Shown here in pieces: positions 1 through 8,347 of a stretch of DNA of 38,369 bases. This DNA is from Candidatus Woesearchaeota archaeon (GTDB taxonomy: Archaea; Nanobdellota; Nanobdellia; Woesearchaeales; GW2011-AR4): the NCBI GenBank assembly GCA_016185805.1, contig JACPMW010000045.1, positions 1 through 38,369 on the forward strand, in the 5' to 3' direction. The translations under genes and the position numbers were made by a program. The stretch's first letter is position 1, and every line of letters starts with the position of its first letter. The notes under the pieces were generated by a model. The model was not told the origin of the DNA. It made no database searches and saw only the letters and a program-made list of their open reading frames with translations.

Positions 1-3000
1 TTCTTCACATGCCTTTTCAGCCATTCGTTCCAGTCGAAAAATATCCTCTTTGAATCCAAAGTCCCGATTTCTTCCCTTATCCGCTCTGATATCTTGTGGA
101 ACTGGTCATTGCTTTGTATTACAAAATCTGCCTCCAACAATCCCATGTTGTTTGTCTTGTTCGCAAAATCAACCAATGCTTCCTTTGTTTTTGCACGCAG
201 CAGTATGTTGTCCCATACAGCATCCCAGTTGCCTGCCCATTCTTTCACATTTCCTGCAATTGCCTTAAGGATTTCAGAATCTCCATTAATTAAATCCTCG
301 CTTGTCTCAAGCTCATCTTTTTTTGAATCATACTTCATCAAATCAACAAAACCTTTCTCCACAAGAGGGTCCTGCTCCCAATGCTTCCTGACCTCTGTTA
401 TTTGGGTCACTCTTCTCCACCTGTGCAATCCATCGGCGCTTCTTACAGGATTTGCAACGACAACAACGTCTGTTGCCTTGAAGCTTGTCCTTGGCACTCC
501 CAAGTCATTTACAACCCTGTCAAACACCCCGTAAGGAGAATCTCCGTGGATTGTGCCTGCAACCACATTTGCCAAAGCTCCAACCCTCATGGCTTCATAC
601 AATGCAAGCGCCTCCTTGCTCCTTATTTCCCCAATTATCAGGGCAGAATCCCCCATCCTTAATGTTGTCCTTATTCCCTCGTCTGCAGGCACCTCGCTTG
701 TGCCTTTTGACAAAGCAGCAGCAACTTTCATTGATTGAATGTTATATCCCAATTTTCTTAGCGAGTTTGTCGGCAATTCAAGAGTATTATGGGCAATTAT
801 ATTTTCACATACAAAACTCTCACATTCAGGAACGGAAATATCATATACAAAATCCTCAAAATTTTCGATAAGCTCTATTGATTCAATCTCGTCCCAAAAT
901 ACATCTGAATTTGCAAGAGATTTCAAATTATTTCTTAACTTACTTTCTGGCATCAATTCAACAATTTGGGTTAATTTTGTTCTTCCAACATTGTTGTTTC
1001 TGATTATGTAATCATGATATTTAAAATCATTATATTCTTTGAGAATGTTCTTTTTGGTTTCCAATCCCAGAGGTATGACATCAGAGCTATCGTGCGTGCT
1101 TTTCTTGCTGCAAAGCTTTTTTAGGACAGATGCCTTGTAATGTTGCAAAAATCCTATATTTTCATGGAATCTAATAAAATCTTTTAAGGTGCTTATACTA
1201 GCATTATAAGTCCCATCTTTTCTGAGTTTTCTGATTCTGAGATTAATTCCATAAAGAGAAAGCAGGAATTGCACGTCTTTTAACAGATTAATTGATGAAA
1301 GCGGTATGACAATCTCTTTGTCTGTTGCACATCCATCTCCTGAAAATAGCCCTTTCAAGATTTGTGCTATCTGTTCTTTTGAAAGATTAAAGACCCATTC
1401 TGGAATCCTTTTTGTATAAGCATTTCCATCCAGATTTAAGCATTCTTTCATTAAAATCTTTAATGGCTTGGAATTTATCATATAAGAAACTTTATCGGAA
1501 TGAATTTTTCTCTTTAAGTTGAATACCTTAGCCACATCATCAAATATTTCCCTGTCTTCAGCATCATTGCAGGATATTATAACACTGTTTTTATCGTAGC
1601 ATCCATCAGCTATCCATAGGCCTATGAAAGTGAGGAATTCCTCATTAAGCTCGATATTTATCGGAATTTTTGTTATGCTATTGTTATAGGAGAAATAAGC
1701 GTCATTCCCTACCTTGATTCTTTGATTTATCAAAGATAAAAGCACTTGCTGCGGTAGCAAGCCTTTTCTAAACCAATTTGTAGCAGCTTCTTTGCTATAA
1801 CCCAATTCTTTTCTTAAGTATATAATATCTTTTTTATTTTCCAAAAGCACTTTTTTGATGGAATTTCCGCAAAAGAATGTGTTTGGAATCCTAACTAACT
1901 GCTCTAGCAAATTCAACCTGTGGATGGGCTTATTGTCAATATTGACTAATCTGGAAGCAGCTATGAAACTTCCCTCTTTTAATTCATTGGCTTTGGTCTC
2001 AACTATATTTGCATCTTTATCAAGCCCGAAAAGAGAGTGGTCACCTGTTACTTTTATAGTCCTTCCAGTTCTAGTTCTTATTTTGTAAATTGGTTTTTTT
2101 ACTTTATGCCTGATGAATTTGCTTACTGCTGATAATTTTATTTTTCCTTGCTTGTCCATTGCAAATACTTTTATGTTTTCAGGGTTGCCAGTAACTTCAT
2201 GCTCCGTAAGGTTATACCACTTTCCATATTTGTTGATTAATTCATCAATCAAAGAGCCTATTGTAGTTCTTTCAATTTTGCCATTTCTTTGGATTATAAT
2301 GCTGGAATCTCCCGTTACACTATCCTCTATCGTTATCACTCTATATTTTCTCATCAATTCAACTAAAACAGCCCCAAGCAGGCTTGTTTTTCCGGCACTT
2401 CTTGTCCCTGCAATCAGCATGCTTCTTGCACCATCAATCAAAAAGCTCATGATGCCGGCTGCCATTGGGTTGATCATCTTGTTTTGTATGAACAATGGCA
2501 AAGTCCATGGCTTGTCCCTATGCCTTCTGAAAGCAAATGCCAGCCCGCTCGGGTTTAATGGGGGTGCTACAACAGCAATTCTTGAATTTGCTCCTGGAAT
2601 TGTCAATTCTGTATCAAGGATTGGATTTGCCTCATCTAATGGCCTTCCGGAAATCAGCCTCAGCTTGGATGCCCATGAATCCGCCTCCGGAGATGTCGGC
2701 ACTATGTTTGTGACGCAGTCAGCATAATCCTGATGGACAATGAACATCGGGGTTTCCCCCAATGGGGAATTTATAGTTATGTCCTGCACTCTTTCATCCT
2801 GCAAAAGCACCTCAATCAGTCCAAAGCCAACGGTGTACCTTACAAGTATTTTCGTCATCTCATCTATCTCTGCAGAGCTCAATCTTAAATTCCTGTAATT
2901 GACAAGCTCCTCTATCAAATCAGAGCCGATATTGTAGAAGACCTGCCTCATCCTTTCAGGATCGATAAATTCCTGCCTTGTTGGCTTGTGCTCCGCCATT

Positions 3001-3815
3001 ATTTTCCTGGCTGTGTCAAGGATTTCGTATTTTTCCTCGCTCAGCTTGAATTCCGGGGGTATTAAATGGTAGAGATACTGCACATTGTCCGGCAATTCAA
3101 AAATTGTCACCTCTGTATTTTTGTCAATCTCGTAGCTGTCAATTTCCTCGCCTTCAGCCGGAAAGGTTGCCATCAGTTTCGTAAACATGAAATCCGGCCT
3201 TATATCTGGAGTGAATATCCTCCTGTAAACAGAGCGCTCATTAAGCTTGTACCCTGACAGATATTGCTTTGCCGCGTCTATTAATTTTGTTTTTTCAAGC
3301 AACGCCATCAAATAGCTTAAAATTGCAATGTATTTCTTTGCACAATTTATGTAATTCTGGTCAAGCGTCCTGTCAATCCTTATTCTCTCGTCCCTTGCAG
3401 TTCTTTTCAGCTCAACATAAGCTCCTATTGGATCCCTTTTCAGCATGTCTGCTGTAAGATTTTGCAATGAGGCGTACCACTGCGCAGCCCATTTAGTGCA
3501 TTTTGGGTCAGCAAGCAGGTTTGCATACCCGATAACATCCCTCCTCTTTGTCAGCTGGGAATATAGCTTCGCAATCTCCTGCATCATCATGGTTTGGCTG
3601 TAGTCATACTCATAATTCCTTTTTTGTGTATACACTATTTTTGTTACTCCTGTAGTTTCAGCCAGAATGTCCATGGTCCTTGACATGCACACAGGGTCGT
3701 CTTCCAGCGATGGGGTGTGCTGGTATTGCTCCAAATCAATCATAAGTATAGTTTCATCACCCTCCCTCAAAATGTCATAGGAGAATGGTTTTTTAGTCTC
3801 TCCAAATAACGCCAT
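1..3815 (-). CDS. FlaI/TadA-like secretion or pilus ATPase precursor with intein (3' end outside window)
   Basis: This is a hexameric type II/IV secretion-family ATPase (FlaI, GspE, CpaF) that would power assembly of an archaellum, pilus or secretion machine at the inner face of the membrane. The reading frame is open from the ATG at 3815 to the left edge. An N-terminal region of about 450 residues precedes Walker A (GTRSAGKTS, residues 470-478). The Asp box ITIED/TLELP is split by an intein at residues 499-1010. After it come Walker B (SALIIGEIR) and the His box (AGTIHGDSPYG). The host protein without the intein is at least 759 residues. Its start overlaps the stop of the upstream ribbon-helix-helix gene (TAATG), so the two are probably translationally coupled. 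The family call is firm; which appendage it serves is not known. Confidence 0.93.
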   Translation of the reverse strand, partial: MALFGETKKPFSYDILREGDETILMIDLEQYQHTPSLEDDPVCMSRTMDILAETTGVTKIVYTQKRNYEYDYSQTMMMQEIAKLYSQLTKRRDVIGYANLLADPKCTKWAAQWYASLQNLTADMLKRDPIGAYVELKRTARDERIRIDRTLDQNYINCAKKYIAILSYLMALLEKTKLIDAAKQYLSGYKLNERSVYRRIFTPDIRPDFMFTKLMATFPAEGEEIDSYEIDKNTEVTIFELPDNVQYLYHLIPPEFKLSEEKYEILDTARKIMAEHKPTRQEFIDPERMRQVFYNIGSDLIEELVNYRNLRLSSAEIDEMTKILVRYTVGFGLIEVLLQDERVQDITINSPLGETPMFIVHQDYADCVTNIVPTSPEADSWASKLRLISGRPLDEANPILDTELTIPGANSRIAVVAPPLNPSGLAFAFRRHRDKPWTLPLFIQNKMINPMAAGIMSFLIDGARSMLIAGTRSAGKTSLLGAVLVELMRKYRVITIEDSVTGDSSIIIQRNGKIERTTIGSLIDELINKYGKWYNLTEHEVTGNPENIKVFAMDKQGKIKLSAVSKFIRHKVKKPIYKIRTRTGRTIKVTGDHSLFGLDKDANIVETKANELKEGSFIAASRLVNIDNKPIHRLNLLEQLVRIPNTFFCGNSIKKVLLENKKDIIYLRKELGYSKEAATNWFRKGLLPQQVLLSLINQRIKVGNDAYFSYNNSITKIPINIELNEEFLTFIGLWIADGCYDKNSVIISCNDAEDREIFDDVAKVFNLKRKIHSDKVSYMINSKPLKILMKECLNLDGNAYTKRIPEWVFNLSKEQIAQILKGLFSGDGCATDKEIVIPLSSINLLKDVQFLLSLYGINLRIRKLRKDGTYNASISTLKDFIRFHENIGFLQHYKASVLKKLCSKKSTHDSSDVIPLGLETKKNILKEYNDFKYHDYIIRNNNVGRTKLTQIVELMPESKLRNNLKSLANSDVFWDEIESIELIENFEDFVYDISVPECESFVCENIIAHNTLELPTNSLRKLGYNIQSMKVAAALSKGTSEVPADEGIRTTLRMGDSALIIGEIRSKEALALYEAMRVGALANVVAGTIHGDSPYGVFDRVVNDLGVPRTSFKATDVVVVANPVRSADGLHRWRRVTQITEVRKHWEQDPLVEKGFVDLMKYDSKKDELETSEDLINGDSEILKAIAGNVKEWAGNWDAVWDNILLRAKTKEALVDFANKTNNMGLLEADFVIQSNDQFHKISERIREEIGTLDSKRIFFDWNEWLKRHVK
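786..2321 (-). other. Intein, 512 residues, with LAGLIDADG homing endonuclease
   Basis: This protein-splicing element lies inside the secretion ATPase. It begins at Ser1 (SVTGDSS, block A). Block B carries T-G-D-H at residues 92-95. The two LAGLIDADG motifs are FIGLWIADG (232-240) and GLFSGDG (324-330), both with their acidic residue. The C-terminal blocks read YDISV followed by ENIIAHN, ending His511-Asn512, with Thr as the +1 extein residue. Excision rejoins ITIED to TLELP, which restores the family's conserved Asp box. I translated the region 2339-1321 and both junctions codon by codon and saw no stop. Ser instead of Cys at position 1 and Thr at +1 are allowed variants. Confidence 0.95.
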
Positions 3816-3958
3816 TACTTCTTGGCCTCCTTTTTAAGCAAGTGAAGCGCAATCTCTATCAAATGCGACTTGTTCCTGTACTTTTCCCTGTTCTGCAGCT
3901 CTTTTTCAATCCAATTGACTAGCTCTTCATCAATCGTAGCGCTGATTGGCTTTTTCAT
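3815..3958 (-). CDS. Small ribbon-helix-helix (CopG/Arc-like) protein, 47 aa
   Basis: This 47-residue protein reads KPISATIDEELVNWIEKEL, then a short turn and an alkaline helix ending in LLKKEAKK. The order strand, helix, turn, helix is that of ribbon-helix-helix DNA-binding proteins, which act as dimers and bind with the N-terminal strand. Its TAA stop shares bases with the ATG of the secretion ATPase gene, so it is probably the first gene of that operon and a candidate regulator of it. AT-rich TATA-like sequence lies at about 3967-3985 and no ribosome binding site is seen, which suggests a leaderless start. The operator is not identified. Confidence 0.8.
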   Translation of the reverse strand: MKKPISATIDEELVNWIEKELQNREKYRNKSHLIEIALHLLKKEAKK

Positions 3959-4047
3959 CAAGCAGTATATTATAAAATATATTTTATATTTTTTCTATAG
4001 TTTATGTTAGTTTATAATATAATAGGTATTTAAAGATTGCTATAATT

Positions 4048-4326
4048 TTATTTCAAAAATAAGTATTTCACAGCCATTGTCGCAATAAAGAACAATGTGA
4101 CTCTAAATCCCCAAATAGTTATATGATAATTTCTAAGGGATTCTCCACCAAACTTTATAACAACTAATTCAGCTAGCACTGTAAGAACTATGCTTAAGAA
4201 TATAGCTGTACCCCATTCGGAAACAAAATTCATAACTTTTTGTCCTGCCCCTAATAATGCTAGAATAACTAATACTGCAATAAATATCTGTAAAAAAGTT
4301 TTAATTCTTCTATCTCCATTACTCAT
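4048..4326 (-). CDS. Small integral membrane protein, 92 aa
   Basis: I do not recognise the family. The protein has a short charged N-terminus (SNGDRRIK) and three likely membrane-spanning segments: about residues 10-34, 38-58 and 70-90. The start lies one base after the stop of the lipoprotein gene upstream, so the two are almost certainly co-transcribed. No catalytic motif is visible. The AT-rich codon use resembles the lipoprotein partner more than the neighbouring coiled-coil genes. Confidence 0.7.
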   Translation of the reverse strand: MSNGDRRIKTFLQIFIAVLVILALLGAGQKVMNFVSEWGTAIFLSIVLTVLAELVVIKFGGESLRNYHITIWGFRVTLFFIATMAVKYLFLK

Positions 4327-4327
4327 T

Positions 4328-5137
4328 TTAAGTCAATCCTCGACAATTAGCGTCTATTTTTTCGATAGAATCTTTAATATATAATCTAAATGACCCATAG
4401 TGGTCTCCTGCCCATTCACCAAAACTCATAGTAAACTTTTCCACTCTAATCCTAAACCACCAATAAACGTTATATAGAGCAAGCCCAAAACATTTATTTC
4501 CACAAAAATCTTTAAGTTTATAAATCTTTAATACGCCATTCAATTCTCCTATTTTTGGAAAGATTGCACTATGGATGTAGCTGCCTTGAACTAGAAAAAC
4601 ATCGGTTGCTAATGCAAATGCAGAAATATAAAATTTACCAACAGAATTCTGGTCATTTTTGTTAACTAACTTTGATTTTTCAATTAAGTTATTATATGGT
4701 TCTATCAAAGGGGTATATTTTTGTACTTTATCTACAACATTATCAAACTCTTCTGGGCTAACATCCATTAATTGAAATTGTGTTCCTATGTTCTCATTTA
4801 TGATTCCAATCACATAATTTACATTATCTTGAAATTTTACAAATTTTTCATAATTTTCAAACGTTGTTGCATCAACTTTCTCAAAATTACCTATCTTTGA
4901 AGACAAAGTTACTGCTAAGTTTCTTGAAGTCTCATTAAGGTTAAAATTAAAATCGTGTTCATAAAAAAAGTTGGAAGTTAGTAAATATAAATCACAGGAT
5001 TTGTCTTTTAATTCCGTTAATGTATTATTTCCTATAGTTGTTACAGTATCAACACTTTTTTGTACTTTTTCTTTCTGTTCGGGTGTACATCCTAATAGGA
5101 ATAATATAAATATCAAAAACCATACTTTATTTTTCAT
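4328..5137 (-). CDS. Exported lipoprotein of unknown function, 269 aa
   Basis: The N-terminus has a short basic start, a hydrophobic core and the lipobox LLGC, so the protein should be exported and lipid-anchored at Cys17. The mature part is largely alpha-helical with a Cys-rich stretch near residue 213 (FCGNKC) and further Cys near the C-terminus. No enzyme motif is seen and I do not recognise the family. It is the first gene of a two-gene unit with the small membrane protein. A TATA-like TTATATC sits at about 5160-5171, and no Shine-Dalgarno sequence is evident. AT-rich composition and lack of recognisable relatives suggest a lineage-specific or acquired gene. Confidence 0.72.
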   Translation of the reverse strand: MKNKVWFLIFILFLLGCTPEQKEKVQKSVDTVTTIGNNTLTELKDKSCDLYLLTSNFFYEHDFNFNLNETSRNLAVTLSSKIGNFEKVDATTFENYEKFVKFQDNVNYVIGIINENIGTQFQLMDVSPEEFDNVVDKVQKYTPLIEPYNNLIEKSKLVNKNDQNSVGKFYISAFALATDVFLVQGSYIHSAIFPKIGELNGVLKIYKLKDFCGNKCFGLALYNVYWWFRIRVEKFTMSFGEWAGDHYGSFRLYIKDSIEKIDANCRGLT

Positions 5138-5561
5138 TTTTTGTAAATTGGAATATTAGATATAACCACATTCCATACTTGTTTAATCATTTAAACTGGT
5201 TTATATCTGTATCAAAATAAGTATAGGCTATAACTATAAATGAGTTTTCTGGTTCTGTCGTCAATATTTTTGGCTCAATGGTTAAGTATCTGGGGTACAG
5301 ACTTGAATTCCTCATCTGTGCCATTAAATATTACATTATAATTATTTTAAGTAAGTAACTTGGATTATTTTGGGTAATATAATTCCAGTAGGTCTTAGTT
5401 CAACCCTAACAAATTCATTAGGCAAAAAAGCCTCTTTTTATCGTATTAACCAACTCCCCCAAATATAACTCTGAAACTCTTTTATTTAAACTTTTCCCAT
5501 TCAAGCCAAATAACAAACTTTAAATAAATCAATAAAGATATTGTCAAAAAAAGAGGTTATG
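5138..5561. other. Intergenic region between divergent genes
   Basis: About 420 bases hold the minus-strand promoter (about 5160-5171) and the plus-strand TATA box TTTAAATAAAT (about 5518-5528). Between them is a hairpin at about 5293-5323 (GGTACAGA with TCTGTGCC) and a short hairpin plus T-run at 5420-5439. No reading frame of note and no tRNA was found. Confidence 0.4.
5420..5439 (+). terminator. Short hairpin followed by T-run
   Basis: AGGC and GCCT surround six A residues and are followed by TCTTTTT. The stem is only four pairs. No plus-strand gene ends just before it, so its role is unclear. Confidence 0.25.
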
Positions 5562-6029
5562 ATGGAAGTTCCGCAGTCTACTTTGCCGCCACCGCCAAAA
5601 AAGCACCAAGGCCTGAAATTTGGGCATCCGCAGCAGCAACAGCAGGAAATGCCTGATGCCGGCAGCATGAATTCTGACATAAACGCATTGAGCAGGCGCT
5701 TAAGGCTTCTCGAGGAAGGCTTCACAAATTTGAGAAGGTTCTTTCAGGTGACTGAGGAGAACATGATAGCAAAGAACAAGCACTTCTCTGCTGAAATCAA
5801 GACAATGTCATCCGATATCATTGAGACAAGGAAGGAAATCCAGGAAACAAGAGACAAATTGATGCTTGTGATAAGGGAATTGCAGACAGTAGCAAGAAAA
5901 GAGGAAGTCAAGGTGCTTGAAAAATACATCAATCTCTGGAACCCCATCAAATTTGTCACTCAAAATGAAGTTGACCAGATAATCAGCGAAATTCTCGAGA
6001 AAAGGAACCAAGCAAAAAAAGAGGGCTAA
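5562..6029 (+). CDS. Coiled-coil protein with FlaC/FlaD-like C-terminal segment
   Basis: The protein has a proline- and glutamine-rich N-terminal tail (PPPP, QQQQQ), a long heptad-rich coiled coil over its middle, and a C-terminal segment around YINLWNPIKFVTQNEV. That segment resembles the FlaC/FlaD/FlaE domain of archaellum accessory proteins; this is recognised by eye and not certain. ATG at 5562 has GAGGT four bases upstream; ATG 5559 and a leaderless TTG at 5541 are alternatives in the same frame. A TATA box lies at 5518-5528. It is followed 56 bases later by another coiled-coil gene. With the FlaI-like ATPase to the left, it suggests an appendage or secretion cluster. Confidence 0.72.
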   Translation: MEVPQSTLPPPPKKHQGLKFGHPQQQQQEMPDAGSMNSDINALSRRLRLLEEGFTNLRRFFQVTEENMIAKNKHFSAEIKTMSSDIIETRKEIQETRDKLMLVIRELQTVARKEEVKVLEKYINLWNPIKFVTQNEVDQIISEILEKRNQAKKEG

Positions 6030-6085
6030 TAGAAAGTTTTAAATATGCTATAGAAAGTGGAACACCAAAAGAGAGGTGCTTTCAG

Positions 6086-6775
6086 ATGGCTTTCTTTAAG
6101 TTTGGAAAGAAGAAAAAAGAGGACTTGGAAATGCAGATGCCTTCTCCTGAAATGCAGGCCCCTCCCCAAGCTCCAACTTCCCCAATTGAACAAGTTCTAA
6201 TGATGAAGCAGCAGGGCTACACAAATAACCAGATTGTGCAGACCTTGCAGAGCCAAGGCTATAACACCAACCAGATATTTGACGCAATCAACCAGGCCGG
6301 CTTGAGCGGCGGCTTTGAGGCAGCGCCAGAGCAGCCACAGGAAACCGGAATGCAGGACTATGGGCAGAATTATGAGCAGCCTTATCAGCAGCAGCAATAC
6401 CAATTTCAAGCTCCTGAAATAAAAGCGCCTGCCTCAATAGATGAAGAGAGGATCCAAGAAGTTGCAGAAGCCATAATTGACGAAAAATGGGAAGCCCTTG
6501 CAAAGGACATAAAGAAAGTAATTGAATGGAAGGAAAGCAGCGAAAACAGGCTTGCAAAACTTGAGCAGCAGCTCATTGATTTGAGGTTAAGCATAGATTC
6601 CCTGACAAAAAGCATGATGGCAAAAGTTTCTGCATACGACCAGAACATTGTCGATGTCGGCACAGAGGTAAAAGCAATGGAAAAGGTATTTCAAAAAGTG
6701 CTTCCAAGCCTCACGGAAAGTGTCAATAAGCTGGACAGGATGGCAAAAGGTGTTAAGGAGCCGCAGAAGAAATGA
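6086..6775 (+). CDS. Coiled-coil protein with short NQI helical repeats, 229 aa
   Basis: A basic start (FFKFGKKKK) is followed by a Pro/Gln linker. Two short helical repeats (QQGYTNNQIVQTL and SQGYNTNQIFDAI, about residues 43-70) look like a small UBA-like three-helix unit. A Gln/Tyr-rich linker (about 85-110) and a long coiled coil (about 118-220) follow. The modular layout suggests a cytoplasmic scaffold or adaptor, perhaps for the appendage machine. GAGGTG lies seven bases before the ATG, a good Shine-Dalgarno site. The stop lies two bases from the stop of the convergent gene on the other strand. I know no firm function. Confidence 0.75.
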   Translation: MAFFKFGKKKKEDLEMQMPSPEMQAPPQAPTSPIEQVLMMKQQGYTNNQIVQTLQSQGYNTNQIFDAINQAGLSGGFEAAPEQPQETGMQDYGQNYEQPYQQQQYQFQAPEIKAPASIDEERIQEVAEAIIDEKWEALAKDIKKVIEWKESSENRLAKLEQQLIDLRLSIDSLTKSMMAKVSAYDQNIVDVGTEVKAMEKVFQKVLPSLTESVNKLDRMAKGVKEPQKK

Positions 6776-6777
6776 GT

Positions 6778-7140
6778 TTATTGAAGAACTACATCTTTCA
6801 CAAATGTTTCTAGTGTCTTAAGTTCTATTGTGCAGGCAGAATCAGTAAGAATATCCATCCTTGCCCGGACTAATTCCGACTTATCAGAATCATCATAAAG
6901 AATTCTGTAATTGACTTTTGACAATACTGCTCCGGCGTTACCAATGTAATATAGGCCTTCGCCCATTGAAATTACTTTTTGCTCCGTGCCTGTTTGGACT
7001 TTTACATATTCAGCAAGCAAACCCATAATCTCCTGAGCTTGAGTAGGGCTATCGTTTCCAAAGTGAATTATCAATCTGGGTTTTCCATTGGCACTGCCCG
7101 GGATATACCTCACTCTGGATTTCAAAATTCCATCAGGCAA
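6778..7140 (-). CDS. Unknown protein, 120 aa
   Basis: I do not recognise this protein. It is soluble, without signal peptide or membrane segment, and reads as an alpha/beta domain with a beta-rich start (SRVRYIPG, PRLIIHFG) and alternating strands and helices. It begins MPDGI, like the unrelated protein encoded at 16870-17322. The gene converges on the coiled-coil gene with a two-base gap between the stops. It is preceded by the membrane-protein genes on the same strand with a gap of about 40 bases, so it may be co-transcribed with them. Confidence 0.6.
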   Translation of the reverse strand: MPDGILKSRVRYIPGSANGKPRLIIHFGNDSPTQAQEIMGLLAEYVKVQTGTEQKVISMGEGLYYIGNAGAVLSKVNYRILYDDSDKSELVRARMDILTDSACTIELKTLETFVKDVVLQ

Positions 7141-7179
7141 TCTTAATTCAGCGATTTAGCTCCACCAAAAAACTTAAAG

Positions 7180-7677
7180 CTATCCCCTGCTGGCAAGCAG
7201 TGCGATCGTAAAAATAGCGATTGCAAATATCAATACTGTGCCAAGAAAAGTTGGGTGGAAAATAAGGTTTACTGTCTTTGAAAGGTCTGTTTGTGTTTCA
7301 GATGGCACATTTACCTGCTCTCTTATCTTTACTCCTGCAGCAATCACAACTATAATGACAATGAACACTATAAAAACTCCTTTCAGGGCTGGAAATGCAT
7401 CAGCTCCTGCCCCAAACATGTGGGATGCAACTGATATCAGCACCACAAACAGGAAGATAACAGCTATAAAAGGGGCAATGTCTGCCACTATGCTTGTCGC
7501 CACAGGCGATATAAGCACAAAAATCGCAAGCAGAAGCCCAATAAGCGCATGAATGAATTTGTTGTCCCCCAAAACCTTCACCCATGAGAACACCGCAAAT
7601 ACTACAAGCCAAACAAAAAGGAAAACAAAAATGCTCGAGAAATGCTCCAAGCCTGTCACGTCAAGAAATGTTGCCAT
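7180..7677 (-). CDS. Multi-pass membrane protein, 165 aa (third of three relatives)
   Basis: Four to five hydrophobic spans occupy most of the protein. The segment FLFVWLVVFAVFSWVKVLGDNKFIHALIGLLLAIFVL matches in position the conserved first spans of the two upstream proteins (positions 16-52 here). It is the last gene of the membrane-protein set at 7180-8905, with an 18-base gap after its upstream neighbour. Loss of most charged residues and lack of catalytic motifs suggest a structural or channel-like role. A common origin with the other two is inferred from the shared start layout, [D/F]-hydrophobic-A[I/V]-x-K-x-LG. Confidence 0.72.
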   Translation of the reverse strand: MATFLDVTGLEHFSSIFVFLFVWLVVFAVFSWVKVLGDNKFIHALIGLLLAIFVLISPVATSIVADIAPFIAVIFLFVVLISVASHMFGAGADAFPALKGVFIVFIVIIVVIAAGVKIREQVNVPSETQTDLSKTVNLIFHPTFLGTVLIFAIAIFTIALLASRG

Positions 7678-7695
7678 TTTTATAGGTATATCCAG

Positions 7696-8301
7696 CTACT
7701 TCTTTCCACCAAAAAGCCTTTCAAAATCAAATCCCATCCTGCGCGCTATGCCAACCCCTTCTTTCTCCTTTGAGTCGCTTGTAATCCACGCAATAATCAG
7801 CCCAAACACAACTAGCATTATGAAAATTGCCACGCCCTCTGTTCCAAAGAAATTTTCTAAAGTGGTGCCAAACCCAGAGTCCCACCAACCTGCGGATCCT
7901 CCAAAGATTAAAACTATTGTTATCAATGAGACAAGCGTAATCCATCCCGGCATCGTAACCCCTAAAAACACATATTCTTGGCCAAAAACGCCTATCAATA
8001 TAAGCAAAAATATAACAGCAACTAAAACAATTGAAACCTGAGGCAATGCATCATTTATTATTAGCACAGGGTCAGAATCCGCAGGAAATCTCCCAGTAAC
8101 GTGAGGAATGACGACTAGCAGCGCAACAACAATCCCGATAATGACATTGAGATTTTTCCTTGCCTCACCAAGAATTTTGGTTTTTTGCAGTATTGCGTAA
8201 ACAATTACAAAAATAAGCAGGAATGGGAGCATTACATCTGTCAAGCCCCAGCTTTCCAATGTCCTTACAAAGCCTTCAAGCTTCAAAGCCTCAGCAGCCA
8301 T
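7696..8301 (-). CDS. Multi-pass membrane protein, 201 aa (second of three relatives)
   Basis: A short amphipathic N-terminus (LEGFVRTLESWGL) is followed by DVMLPFLLIFVIVYAILQKTKILG, nearly the same as the first span of the 8348-8905 protein. About five spans follow. A basic C-terminal tail (ARRMGFDFERLFGGKK) probably lies in the cytoplasm. It sits 46 bases downstream of its closest relative. No function is known to me; the set looks like a tandem gene family. Confidence 0.75.
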   Translation of the reverse strand: MAAEALKLEGFVRTLESWGLTDVMLPFLLIFVIVYAILQKTKILGEARKNLNVIIGIVVALLVVIPHVTGRFPADSDPVLIINDALPQVSIVLVAVIFLLILIGVFGQEYVFLGVTMPGWITLVSLITIVLIFGGSAGWWDSGFGTTLENFFGTEGVAIFIMLVVFGLIIAWITSDSKEKEGVGIARRMGFDFERLFGGKK

Positions 8302-8347
8302 TTAGCACCTCTTTAATCAAATTCATTTTGATATTACTATTTAAATC

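Noticed and set aside
94-2727. Plus-strand reading frames of 60-204 codons opposite the secretion ATPase
   Set aside because: They lie antisense to a clearly coding minus-strand frame with strong family motifs and have no recognisable protein character.
5293-5323. Hairpin with GGTTAAG upstream, tRNA-like at first sight
   Set aside because: No acceptor stem, the loop is too long for an anticodon loop and no T-arm is found; not called as tRNA.
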